Below the pieces are notes generated by a model. The model was not told where the DNA came from, did no database searches, and saw nothing but the letters and a program-made list of their open reading frames with translations. 34,136 nt of DNA from Candidatus Saccharimonadota bacterium (GTDB lineage Bacteria > Patescibacteriota > Saccharimonadia > Saccharimonadales > Saccharimonadaceae). Position numbers and translations under genes: made by a program. Shown here one piece after another: positions 7,620 to 14,598 of the stretch. How positions within the stretch are numbered: position 1 is the stretch's first letter; each line of letters begins with the position of its first letter. The DNA lies in NCBI GenBank assembly GCA_017652765.1, contig JAGCAJ010000004.1, forward strand, positions 1 to 34,136. Reading direction: 5' to 3'.

Positions 7620-8738
7620 TTACGTGCTATGTCCAAACCCCTGGTAAATCAGCTTAGCTTCTCCATTTACTGAACCATATATCTTGGTTACCAAATTAGC
7701 CTGTCCATTACTGGAGCAGTATAAATCTACTATTTTTTGCGTCTGCCCACTTACCGAGCCATAAAGAGTTGCCTCTGGGCGTAAATCTGCAGTTACGGTT
7801 GTTCCAGCAGTTGAGCCCACAGTGGTAGTTACTTTTGTCAATACAGTGTATACACTATTCTGTGTAAGTCCAGAGATAGTAAACGAACCAGAAGCAGCCG
7901 AACCGCTCGTAATGGTAGCAAAGGTTGTCCAGGTAGACCCGTTGTCTATACTATAAGCTAAAGTCTTGTTGTAATATCCGCCATCAGCTGGGGCAACATA
8001 ATCAAGAGTGACAGAAGTTGTAGTTTTAGAACTAATCGAAACTTGTGGGCCCTCGGCCGCAGTTACAAACTGCCCAGATATTGTGCTCGTAGACATCTGC
8101 AAGTTGTTTGCACCTCCGCCGTAATAATATTGAGTATTAGGCTTTATGGCTAAGGTTTGGGTCTGCGTAGATGTATTGTCCACTGTTATGCTTGCACTAA
8201 GGGTATTCTGGGTTATTGCGCTCCTAAGTGATGGACTTTGCCACGCATTTTGCCCAGCAATTCCCGCCTCTATCCAACGTCCGTCAGTCGAGGGAGGGTT
8301 GCCATAGGAAGAAATACTAACATCAAAGGTCGCCCCATGCGGAGTAATGTTGTACGGAGCGGAGACGGTTAATCCCGTAGGTGGAGTTGACCCACTTGGG
8401 AAACCAACTGTAAATGAACCGTTCCAACCGTCAAATGAAGCCCAGCTGACACTGGCACTAGTCTGCGTATCGGATACGCTGAACGACGTGTTATTTAGTT
8501 GGTACGACCCCAAATCCAAGCCATTTGCATATACCGTATAATCGGTCTGCGTGCCATTGACTATGAACCACTGCGCTTCTTGCCCCCACGATGAATAACG
8601 CGATGTAAGTGTTAAAACCATATCCGACAGAGTCACGGTATTCCCGCTTCTCGTCACTGAGCCAGTTAGAGTGGCATAAATGTAATTATCTTGAGTACTC
8701 CACCAACCCACTTGAACGCCGTTTAGAAATGTTGCCAT
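7620..8738 (-). CDS. Tail fibre/adhesin with Ig- or FN3-like repeats
   Basis: A 372-residue protein, Ser/Thr/Gly-rich, almost no Cys. Residues 1-125 form an N-terminal beta domain (FLNGVQVGWWS). Residues about 125-320 contain two fibronectin type III or Ig-like beta-sandwich segments (NTQYYYGGGANN and TQNSVYTVLTKVTT). Near residues 325-365 a short motif is duplicated: LYGSVSGQTQKIV and IYGSVNGEAKLIY. No transmembrane segment or signal peptide is seen. Position between the collagen-like fibre and the endolysin suggests a host-binding appendage. Confidence 0.7.
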   Translation of the reverse strand: MATFLNGVQVGWWSTQDNYIYATLTGSVTRSGNTVTLSDMVLTLTSRYSSWGQEAQWFIVNGTQTDYTVYANGLDLGSYQLNNTSFSVSDTQTSASVSWASFDGWNGSFTVGFPSGSTPPTGLTVSAPYNITPHGATFDVSISSYGNPPSTDGRWIEAGIAGQNAWQSPSLRSAITQNTLSASITVDNTSTQTQTLAIKPNTQYYYGGGANNLQMSTSTISGQFVTAAEGPQVSISSKTTTSVTLDYVAPADGGYYNKTLAYSIDNGSTWTTFATITSGSAASGSFTISGLTQNSVYTVLTKVTTTVGSTAGTTVTADLRPEATLYGSVSGQTQKIVDLYCSSNGQANLVTKIYGSVNGEAKLIYQGFGHST

Positions 8739-8748
8739 CTATGTCTCC

Positions 8749-10167
8749 TTATGATAAGAATTCAATAATATAACCCCACCAACTTAGGTTAGTAGTTACT
8801 TGTCCATTGTACATATTGCTTCTTTGAAGCATAATCTCGCCACTCGAATTTATAGTACCTGAGATGTTTATCGCACCATCAGTGCAAGCACCTCCACCAC
8901 CTCCAAAGAACACATTATTAGTGTCTAATTGTGATGGTGCTGAACATACTCTTCCATACGCCCAAGTATTTCCAGCCAAAGTTAATTCACTTATGCCACT
9001 TACAGTATAAAGAACTACATTATCTGACAGTACAGTTCTTCGCCAGTTATTGGTGTCAGCTGCTGTTGTAAGATGAATATCCGAGGATTGTGTCTTTGCG
9101 CTTGAGCCATATACAGCCACAAAGTTGTTAGCCGCTAGTGCCGAACCAGCTCCCGGGTCTGTATCAGTTACGGTCACCACAGGCGCCGAGAGAGCTATCG
9201 TCTTAGCCGAAGCGGTGTTCGTAGTAAACGAGTCTACAGTTGTACCGTTATTGGTGAACGTAATGGTTGAGTTGTTTACTGTTGGTATTGAGATTGTGTC
9301 CCAATTCCCATCTGATTTAAGGTATTTTGCTGTCTCTCCCGAAGCTGGTGCAGGGACTAAACCTGCTGTCCCGGCGGCACCAGAACTAGCGCCAACAAAG
9401 GCCGAATAAGTTGTATCTGTAGCTGAAATAGTAGTGCCATTTATCTGTATATTTGACCCGGCAGAGTAAGTTGTACCAGGAGGCGTCCCCCAAGCCCCAT
9501 CAGCTTTCAAGAATTTGCCCGCATCGGTAGTGGCTGGAGCTGGCACCAAACCGGCTGTTCCAGCATCAGAACCATCCGTACCAGTAAAATTAGAATAGGT
9601 TGTGTCCGTAGCGCTTATAACGTTCTGAGCAGATATAGACACGTTACTACCAGCCGTCAATGTAGCTTGCTTCGCATCCAAAGCGTTTTTAAGGTCAGTC
9701 TGGTTACTTAAGGTGCCCTGAATATCGCCCCAAGTAGCTACTGATCCACCAGTAGCTCGTATCACATTACCAGCAGTGATTTCAATACCAGTCCCCGCTG
9801 TATATTGTATTGCGCCATCTTTACCAGGAGCACCGGTCGCACCTGTTTCACCCTTCGGGCCTTGTGCGCCAGTCGCGCCAGTATCTCCTTTAGGGCCTCT
9901 CGCGCCTTGTGGGCCTTGCTCACCAGTATCTCCTTTATCACCTTTCGGAATGTGGAAGTTAAACACCGCTGCGCTGGAAGTCCCTGTATTTTCCACATAC
10001 GGATTAGAGCCAGCCGGGAGGGAATAAGCTTGCCCAGCCGTAACGGTCGCTGCTTCGCCTGGTATGCCTTGTGGGCCCTCGGCTCCGCGCTCGCTATCCT
10101 TCACTACCATTCTAATGGTCTGTGAATCACCAGAGCCTCCTACGATTTGCTTAATAACTGTTCTCAT
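8749..10167 (-). CDS. Tail fibre with collagen-like shaft
   Basis: A 472-residue protein. Residues about 25-40 and 75-115 carry Gly-X-Y triplets (KGDKGDTGEQGPQG, GPKGDTGATGAQG), a trimeric collagen-like shaft. Residues about 195-290 contain two copies of a module TYSxFxGxxG...AGTAGLVPAPA...KFLKADG, also present once in the fibre at 10644-11930. The C-terminal 130 residues form a beta-rich, Gly- and Asn-rich tip with GGGGGAC. Its ATG overlaps the preceding stop as ATGA. Probably a receptor-binding fibre; the shared module suggests recombination among fibre genes. Confidence 0.82.
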   Translation of the reverse strand: MRTVIKQIVGGSGDSQTIRMVVKDSERGAEGPQGIPGEAATVTAGQAYSLPAGSNPYVENTGTSSAAVFNFHIPKGDKGDTGEQGPQGARGPKGDTGATGAQGPKGETGATGAPGKDGAIQYTAGTGIEITAGNVIRATGGSVATWGDIQGTLSNQTDLKNALDAKQATLTAGSNVSISAQNVISATDTTYSNFTGTDGSDAGTAGLVPAPATTDAGKFLKADGAWGTPPGTTYSAGSNIQINGTTISATDTTYSAFVGASSGAAGTAGLVPAPASGETAKYLKSDGNWDTISIPTVNNSTITFTNNGTTVDSFTTNTASAKTIALSAPVVTVTDTDPGAGSALAANNFVAVYGSSAKTQSSDIHLTTAADTNNWRRTVLSDNVVLYTVSGISELTLAGNTWAYGRVCSAPSQLDTNNVFFGGGGGACTDGAINISGTINSSGEIMLQRSNMYNGQVTTNLSWWGYIIEFLS

Positions 10168-10529
10168 TTTTCTCCTTTCTCTCGTTTAAGCAATGCTTTA
10201 TACCATCCCGTGTCTACCTTATGCGTAACCGCCCATTTATGAAATGGTGCCCACGCCTCAGCGTTACCACCTAGTTCGATAAAATACCTCTGGGCGGTAG
10301 CCTCTATCGCATCCTCATTGCTAGGCTGAGTTTTCATCAAAAAGAACAGCTGTAACCGAGTCGTCGCGAGTTCATTCCTGTCGCATTTCTTTTCGATTCG
10401 ATTAAGCTGTTCTTCGTATATCTTCAGTTTGTTGTGTTTAGCATCATAGCGAGAGATCATATACTGCGCAAAACCAAATAGCCCCGCAGAGCCCAAAATA
10501 GCTACGAATACCGACGCGCCTATGTCCAT
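10164..10529 (-). CDS. Membrane-anchored small phage protein
   Basis: A 121-residue protein. Residues 6-25 form one membrane helix with a short outer end. Residues 28-60 form a charged coiled coil (KLKIYEEQLNRIEKK), then QLFFLMKTQP and a helical C-terminal domain. The strong ribosome site AGGGGGA precedes the ATG. Its place at the head of the fibre-lysis operon, downstream of the MAVR promoter at 10561, suggests a lysis-accessory or virion-related role. No named family was assigned. Confidence 0.6.
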   Translation of the reverse strand: MDIGASVFVAILGSAGLFGFAQYMISRYDAKHNKLKIYEEQLNRIEKKCDRNELATTRLQLFFLMKTQPSNEDAIEATAQRYFIELGGNAEAWAPFHKWAVTHKVDTGWYKALLKREKGEK

Positions 10530-10560
10530 GTTCCCCCTAAAAGATTATTTGCCACGTTGT

Positions 10561-10593
10561 TTCCAACGCACCGCCATTGATTTAATTATACCA
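10561..10593 (-). promoter_or_regulatory. Structural promoter with MAVR start box (copy 2)
   Basis: Minus strand TGGTATAAT, 7 nt, then ATGGCGGTGCGTTGGAA from 10577. The mini-frame reads MAVRWKQRGK and stops (TAA) 16 nt before the ATG of the 10164-10529 gene, with AGGGGGA between, so here reinitiation at a normal ribosome site is likely. There is no -35 box. Confidence 0.75.
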
Positions 10594-10600
10594 CAGAATA

Positions 10601-10624
10601 GAAAATGCCACCCATTTCTGGGTG
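10601..10624 (-). terminator. Terminator after YadA-like fibre gene
   Basis: On the minus strand CACCC pairs with GGGTG around AGAAAT, followed by GCATTTTC. It separates the 12,4xx fibre unit from the next promoter at 10561-10593. Confidence 0.5.
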
Positions 10625-10643
10625 ACTAATTCTTTAGAGCTTT

Positions 10644-11930
10644 CTAAGCTCCAATGTGCGGGATATTGGTAGACAGTGCTGTATTAATCGCGTCGATAGT
10701 GGCGTTCACTTGTTCAACGGTTACAGCATCATGTGACGATTGGCCATCATGCACGCCACCAATCACACGATAAATGGTGTTATTATATCCATAGGCAGTA
10801 GAATCAGAGCCAACATTAACCTCGCCAGCTCGTGTAGGGTATGCTCCTCTCCCCAATGCAACTGAACCTATTTGGTACACCTCTGTACTAGCACCAATCG
10901 CAATCGCAGAATCCTCCATAGCTTTTGCAGCATTTCCTAAAGAAACACCATAACTCCTAGCCCTTGTTTCTGCTCCTATAGAAACATAGCTGAAGTAATT
11001 ATTGAATGAAGCGCCTTCTGCAGAGTTCGCCATTCTTCCAACAGAAATCGAGTTTTCACCTGCAAGGCTCTGAAGCCCTATTGCTATCGAGTTAGTTTCT
11101 GCCTGTGATTCTGGACCTAGCATAACATTGTTAGCACGTGAGCTAAACGGCTTCCCAAAAATGTTAATTGAATTATTCCCTGGGATAGTTGTATTTGAAT
11201 ATGGTAAAGCCCAAAAATATTTATAATGGTCATCAGTAGAGGTTGGGTCAGCTTGCTCTGTTTGAGTAGTGTCTAGATTTCCTATGTAGACAGCACCACC
11301 ATTAGCAACATTAGATGTTGTTTTGTCTGAATAAACGGTATCGCCGCCGCCACCACCGCCAGCAGTGCCCCAAGTCCCGTCAGCTTTAAGGAACTTGCCA
11401 GCATCAGTAGTAGCTGGAGCTGGGACTAGACCAGCCGTGCCAGCCACTGTTCCGTCCGTGCCAGTGAAAGCGGAATAAGTAGTATCGGTCAAAGCAATCG
11501 TGGTGTCATCCGCATCATTAGCCGTGAATGTCCCCGCTGATACACCATTTTGCGTAATTGTTAGCGTGGCATCGTTCACGGTCGGGAGAGTTGGGGTGCC
11601 ACTGAGGTCACTATATGCGCCAGTTGTAGCCACGGTAGCCAAGCTCCCTGATGTTACGAAACCGCTATCATTGCTAAGCTCAGAAGTCTTGGTTGGCACC
11701 TTTGGGATATTGGTGCTACCCGTCATCGTAGTGCTGTTATACTTCGGTCTATTAGTGAGCTGGTTGAAGTTGTTGGTGCCACCACCGCCTCCCCCACCAT
11801 TCTCGGCAATTGCGTTTAAATATAACTCCTCTCTTGATGCGGGGGTCGGCAACTCCTCGATGCTCATGCCCGCTGCCTTTGCCAGATAAGTCTCTTTCCT
11901 ACTCTCTGGATTTGGTAATTCGTCTGCCAT
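10644..11930 (-). CDS. Tail fibre with YadA-like head repeats
   Basis: A 428-residue protein. The first 30 residues hold a duplicated motif (NPESRKETYLAKAAGMSIEE and TPASREELYLNA), then a poly-Gly hinge. Residues about 120-195 include the module TYSAFTGTDG...LVPAPATTDAGKFLKADG shared with the collagen-like fibre. Residues about 265-385 show 14-residue repeats of the type NSIAIGLQSLAGE, DSAIAIGAST and GSVALGRGA, characteristic of the trimeric beta-roll head of YadA-type adhesins. A C-terminal helix (VTVEQVNATIDAINTAL) resembles a trimeric stalk. Likely a trimeric receptor-binding fibre. Confidence 0.85.
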   Translation of the reverse strand: MADELPNPESRKETYLAKAAGMSIEELPTPASREELYLNAIAENGGGGGGGTNNFNQLTNRPKYNSTTMTGSTNIPKVPTKTSELSNDSGFVTSGSLATVATTGAYSDLSGTPTLPTVNDATLTITQNGVSAGTFTANDADDTTIALTDTTYSAFTGTDGTVAGTAGLVPAPATTDAGKFLKADGTWGTAGGGGGGDTVYSDKTTSNVANGGAVYIGNLDTTQTEQADPTSTDDHYKYFWALPYSNTTIPGNNSINIFGKPFSSRANNVMLGPESQAETNSIAIGLQSLAGENSISVGRMANSAEGASFNNYFSYVSIGAETRARSYGVSLGNAAKAMEDSAIAIGASTEVYQIGSVALGRGAYPTRAGEVNVGSDSTAYGYNNTIYRVIGGVHDGQSSHDAVTVEQVNATIDAINTALSTNIPHIGA

Positions 11931-11947
11931 TCTTTATTTCCTTTCTT

Positions 11948-12343
11948 TTATTCTCCACCCGCTTCAGCGTTATTTGGGTGACCAATTATATTAAATGTCC
12001 CGTATGCTAGCATTTCGGCATTGCTCGTCCCATCACTATCAGTGGCGATAATGTCGAAATAATATGGCATCACATCCGGGTCTTGATAAGTATTCTCTTC
12101 TGAGAGCGTAAACACTACCCTCCCTGGCTCTTTTGTAGCGTCCGGGATAGTCCCTTCCACCTTAAACACTGCGTCTGAATCGTCTGCGTCCATGTCCCAT
12201 GGTGTAGTTTTAGCCGTCAAAAACAACCGCTTGGAGGTCAAATCTTTGTAGCTTCCCTCTTTGTCTACCTGCTCAAAAACAATGGTCTTTACGCAACCAC
12301 GGAAAATGGGATCCAGCTGTATTGGCTGCATACCACCGAACAT
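11948..12343 (-). CDS. BppU-N-like virion protein
   Basis: 131 residues. The start was chosen at the ATG with GGGGGGA upstream; a GTG 15 bases earlier is also in frame. The body is one Ig-like beta domain with FRGCVKTIVFE, DLTSKRLFLTAKT, GRVVFTLSEENTYQ and YYFDIIATDSDG. This order of strands resembles the N-terminal domain of BppU-type baseplate proteins and other fibre-attachment domains. It directly precedes the YadA-like fibre, so it may join fibres to the tail. Confidence 0.65.
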   Translation of the reverse strand: MFGGMQPIQLDPIFRGCVKTIVFEQVDKEGSYKDLTSKRLFLTAKTTPWDMDADDSDAVFKVEGTIPDATKEPGRVVFTLSEENTYQDPDVMPYYFDIIATDSDGTSNAEMLAYGTFNIIGHPNNAEAGGE

Positions 12344-12396
12344 ATTATTTCCCCCCACAAGATTTCTTTTTGCGATTTGGCATTATTTGTACCTAT

Positions 12397-12423
12397 CGCA
12401 CCGCCATTAGCTTAATTATACCA
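12397..12423 (-). promoter_or_regulatory. Structural promoter with MAVR start box (copy 3)
   Basis: Minus strand TGGTATAAT, 7 nt, ATGGCGGTGCG from 12407, giving MAVR then stop. It lies directly after the T tract of the last RNA of the array. A second mini-frame (MPNRKKKSCGGK) follows, ending TAATATG into the BppU-like gene. Confidence 0.75.
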
Positions 12424-12440
12424 CAAAACTAAGCCAAAAG

Positions 12441-12572
12441 AAAAAACCACCGCCCTCAACCCGACCAGATACCCAGTCCAGTGGTGGCGGTGGCCGAGTC
12501 TATTTCTGGATGGCTAGAGCGTCTAGCTTCCCTTACGACATCTTATGTCAGCCTACTCAGCCTCTCAGCTGT
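12441..12572 (-). ncRNA. Array RNA R7 (about 132 nt)
   Basis: Promoter TGATATAAT (12579-12587), predicted start near 12572. Hairpins include GACAT-AAG-ATGTC and CTAGA-CGC-TCTAG. It ends in an 8-bp GC stem, CCACCGCC with GGCGGTGG (12447-12454 and 12486-12493), enclosing a 31-nt insert, then TTTTTT. Part of the stem, CACCGCCA, is complementary to TGGCGGTG of the MAVR box. Confidence 0.65.
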
Positions 12573-12588
12573 GATTCTATTATATCAC

Positions 12589-12662
12589 AAAAAATGGAGC
12601 GCCCGCTCATTTGAGTTCCACTACTGCTAGTTGAGTGGCTTAACCCTGTCAGGTCGGGTGCT
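12589..12662 (-). ncRNA. Array RNA R6 (about 74 nt)
   Basis: Promoter TGGTATAAT (12669-12677), start near 12662. It carries ACCCGACCTGACA, a 13-nt string also found in the sRNA at 29088-29155. A CCACT/AGTGG hairpin follows, then GAGC-GGGC-GCTC and TTTTTT. The terminator stem is short. Confidence 0.6.
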
Positions 12663-12704
12663 ACCCATATTATACCATGTTGGTGACATTTATGTCCTCA
12701 ACAT

Positions 12705-12851
12705 AAAAAAGAACCGCCCCGAATGTAATACTACCTTCCAATGAGCGGTTCTTTTTACAGCGCTGATTCTCTCGTTGGCCATTACCCAACTCTACAGGAG
12801 GAGAGACTCCCTCAGGCTTTCCCTGACTCGTCCCCAGGCATGACAAGGGGC
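12705..12851 (-). ncRNA. Array RNA R5 (about 147 nt)
   Basis: Promoter TGGTATAAT (12858-12866), start near 12851. Small stems include CAGG/CCTG, GGAG-TCT-CTCC and GTTGG/CCAAC. It ends in a 12-bp stem (12706-12717 with 12745-12756, GCGGTTCTTTTT) that has T tracts on both strands and so could work in both directions. Confidence 0.68.
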
Positions 12852-12867
12852 GTCTTTATTATACCAC

Positions 12868-13083
12868 AAAAACTCCCCAGAGGGAGTTGATTGTGTACAA
12901 AGATGGCTTTTCACCTCAGTTGTGGAATTTCCGACAGGGACTATTTCTACCGCAGGTAGGTTTCGCTACGCTGTCGACTGCGTACTACCCCTCGTTACGT
13001 GATGAAGTGTTAACATAGGCCTTGCGCAACATCCTATGCCCGTTACTCCATCGCCCATTCGTTGATGACGATTTACAATGTAC
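12868..13083 (-). ncRNA. Array RNA R4 (about 216 nt)
   Basis: Promoter TGGTATAAT (13090-13098), start near 13083. Stems visible: ATCGTC/GGCGAT (with a G-U), CATAGG/CCTATG, and CGACAG/CTGTCG enclosing CTACC-TGC-GGTAG. It ends with AACTCCC/GGGAGTT and TTTTT. It is the longest RNA of the array and looks multi-branched. Confidence 0.68.
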
Positions 13084-13099
13084 TATCTCATTATACCAC

Positions 13100-13288
13100 A
13101 AAAAAGAACCGCCGTACCCTTTATCTCTCCTAATATAGGTCGATGGGCTTCATCGGCGGCCTTATAGTGAACACTACGCATGGCAGGTCCGTAGTAGCGT
13201 GAGGCTAGGTCTGTGCTATTTGTTGCTGCTGCCTCCCCGGATATACGCTCCCCCTCACAAACTAGGGTGACTACCCGTCAGGTGCTAC
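13100..13288 (-). ncRNA. Array RNA R3 (about 189 nt)
   Basis: Promoter TGGTACAAT (13295-13303), start near 13288. Stems: GGGT-AGTC-ACCC, GTGAGG/CCTCAC around a large insert, ACTACG/CGTAGT, TAGTG-TT-CACTA, CGATG/CATCG and CCTA-TAT-TAGG, closed by GCCGCC/GGCGGT before a T6 tract. Its 5' end GTAGCACC resembles that of R6. Confidence 0.68.
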
Positions 13289-13306
13289 GCTTTTATTGTA
13301 CCACAA

Positions 13307-13338
13307 AAAACATATAACTTTGTGTCTTTATATGTTTT
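13307..13338. terminator. AT-rich hairpin terminator between R2 and R3
   Basis: An 11-bp stem, AAAACATATAA with TTATATGTTTT, with a 10-nt loop. The minus strand continues in T, giving a second terminator behind R2 and the T tract of the R3 promoter. The plus strand also ends in T. Confidence 0.6.
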
Positions 13339-13341
13339 TAC

Positions 13342-13410
13342 AAAAAACTCCCGGAAGGGAGTTTCTTGCGAACTTTTTGAGAGTATCACGCATTAAAGCG
13401 TAACGACTTC
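13342..13410 (-). ncRNA. Array RNA R2 (about 69 nt)
   Basis: The -10 TATAAT (13417-13422) overlaps the stop of the 39-codon gene. GAGAG can pair with CTCTC around TTACGC-TTTAAT-GCGTGA. It ends with AAACTCCC-TTCC-GGGAGTTT and TTTTTT. Confidence 0.62.
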
Positions 13411-13417
13411 CTCTCTA

Positions 13418-13537
13418 TTATACTACAAAATTCATTATAGCGGCTATTATTGTTACGATAATTATTCCCAATGCAATGAAACCAAACACGCCAGCCGTTT
13501 CTTTCACATATCTAAGTAACGGGTCGTCTTCTTTCAT
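13418..13537 (-). CDS. Leaderless 39-residue membrane peptide
   Basis: The frame reads MKEDDPLLRYVKETAG, then a continuous hydrophobic segment (about residues 17-39) to the C-terminus (MNFVV). TGGTATAAT ends 6 bases before its ATG, so the A of the ATG is the predicted first transcribed base and there is no room for a ribosome site. It would be a single-pass peptide with an acidic N-terminus. The end of the frame, GTAGTATAAT, doubles as the next -10. Possible holin-, antiholin- or toxin-like peptide; the function is unknown. Confidence 0.6.
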   Translation of the reverse strand: MKEDDPLLRYVKETAGVFGFIALGIIIVTIIAAIMNFVV

Positions 13538-13553
13538 AACACCATTATACCAC

Positions 13554-13614
13554 AAAAAATCGCCTCTGGTGGGACCAAAAGCGATGATTTTGACAAATAC
13601 ACTAAACCATTTGT
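13554..13614 (-). ncRNA. Array RNA R1 (about 61 nt)
   Basis: First unit of the array. ACAAAT/ATTTGT forms a hairpin, then a 12-bp stem ATCGCTTTTGGT/ACCAGAGGCGAT with a CCC loop, followed by TTTTTT. Two of its pairs are G-U only on the minus-strand RNA. Confidence 0.68.
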
Positions 13615-13620
13615 AGTCTT

Positions 13621-13649
13621 ATTTTATATCATTTTTTTAGTGGTGTCAA
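13621..13649 (-). promoter_or_regulatory. Consensus promoter leading the RNA array
   Basis: Minus strand TTGACA, 17 nt, TAAAAT, immediately behind the T tract of the capsid terminator. It is the only unit of the array with both hexamers. Confidence 0.75.
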
Positions 13650-13652
13650 TAC

Positions 13653-13675
13653 AAAAAACTCCCCGAAGGGAGTTT
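13653..13675 (-). terminator. Terminator after the major capsid gene
   Basis: Minus strand AACTCCC-TTCG-GGGAGTT with a T6 tract; UUCG loop. The same AACTCCC design recurs in R2 and R4. Confidence 0.9.
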
Positions 13676-13698
13676 CTTGTTCACTGTTGACGCAACGA

Positions 13699-14538
13699 TT
13701 AGCTAGAGATGGCGCTACCGTCTACGATGGAAGCTACACCATTCTCTTTGCCCTTCAAGATAAAGGAGCCGAAGATGAAGCGGCCAAGGAGGATAGAACC
13801 AGACACAAACTCAGAATCAGTGATGATGCGAGTTTCGGTTACCTGGCGCACACCAAGCAAGCTATCACGATGAGTCATGAGAGCTTTCACACCAGTTGGG
13901 AAGTAGCTGGTCGGGACCTTGACTACAGGCACGCCATCGAGCTCGCCAACGAAGCCCTTGCCAACCAACTTGTCGTTATAGCCAGAAGCCAAGATGTTGG
14001 TGGTGATAGCGGTCTTGATAAGGTTGTACTCAGCTGGAGTGACCCAGAGAACACGACCCTCAAGCGGAGCCTTGCACTCATCGAGATACTCGTTGAGCTT
14101 TAGAGTATCCTGATATGCATCAGTCGTTGCAGTTACAGCCTGCGATACAGCGGTAGCACCAGCGGCGACAGTTGCCAAGCGGTCTTTATCAATCATAGGA
14201 ATGATTTGCTCATTCATCTGATATTTCATGACCTCGCCGGCCTTTTTCGCACGCATGCCCTGCTCATAGTTACCACGGTCAATCGCAATCTTGAACGATT
14301 TATCCTTGGTAAGAGTATAGGTAGCGATGGTGTCCTGAAGTTCGTTGTTGCCGCCAAAGCGATCACCAGTGCCAGACCGGTTGTAGTCGGTTGGAGCCAC
14401 AGTAGTCACCGTGTAAACCTTCACGACGTTCACGCCATCGAAGTCATACTTTTTATTGATCCAGTTGTCAGTGTAAGAAGCATGTGTCCAGATCTGGTCT
14501 AACTGAGACGCATACTTTTGTGCTAAATTAACAGCCAT
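13699..14538 (-). CDS. Major capsid protein
   Basis: A 279-residue protein of HK97-type composition. The N-terminus is MAVNLAQKYASQLDQIW. Central strands with YTLTKDKSFKIAIDRG, a helical MNEQIIPMIDKDRLATV spine and LWVTPAEYNLIK are typical of N4-gp56/P22-like coat proteins of short-tailed phages. PVVKVPTSYFP and RFIFGSFILKGKENGVAS form the C-terminal beta part. It follows the scaffold gene and precedes a strong terminator, the usual order. Ribosome site AGGAG lies 7 nt before the ATG. Confidence 0.88.
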   Translation of the reverse strand: MAVNLAQKYASQLDQIWTHASYTDNWINKKYDFDGVNVVKVYTVTTVAPTDYNRSGTGDRFGGNNELQDTIATYTLTKDKSFKIAIDRGNYEQGMRAKKAGEVMKYQMNEQIIPMIDKDRLATVAAGATAVSQAVTATTDAYQDTLKLNEYLDECKAPLEGRVLWVTPAEYNLIKTAITTNILASGYNDKLVGKGFVGELDGVPVVKVPTSYFPTGVKALMTHRDSLLGVRQVTETRIITDSEFVSGSILLGRFIFGSFILKGKENGVASIVDGSAISS

Positions 14539-14598
14539 TTTAGTTCTCCTAAAACGTTAAAATTGATAGTCGTTACCGATTTGGCTGTTATGAGTTAC

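Larger units (their letters stand above)
12441..13614 (-). other. Tandem array of small-RNA transcription units
   Basis: About 1.17 kb without conventional genes between the capsid and fibre operons. Eight consecutive leftward units each have a predicted -10 of the form TATAAT or near, mostly extended (TGNTATAAT). Seven are structured RNAs ending in hairpin plus T tract; one is a leaderless 39-codon gene. The T tract of one unit usually runs straight into the -10 of the next (TTTTTTGTGGTATAAT). Hairpins are supported by perfect stems and by G-U pairs that work only on the minus strand. No known family was recognised. Confidence 0.75.

Noticed and set aside
8749-11930. Diversity-generating retroelement acting on the fibres
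   Set aside because: No reverse transcriptase gene, and the shared modules do not show adenine-specific variation.
12705-12851. Hammerhead-like ribozyme core in R5
   Set aside because: CTGAGG and GAAA strings occur but not in the required order or junction.
12868-13083. 30-codon frame (MGDGVTGIG...) inside R4
   Set aside because: No ribosome site, lies across predicted stems, and composition is unlike the phage proteins.
13100-13288. tmRNA-like or coding reading of R3 (GCAGCAGCAAC stretch; open frame of about 65 codons)
   Set aside because: No tRNA-like ends, no start codon or ribosome site for the open frame, and dense hairpins argue for RNA.
12441-13614. CRISPR-like array
   Set aside because: Units differ in length and sequence; only promoter and terminator parts recur, with no constant repeat-spacer pattern or cas genes.
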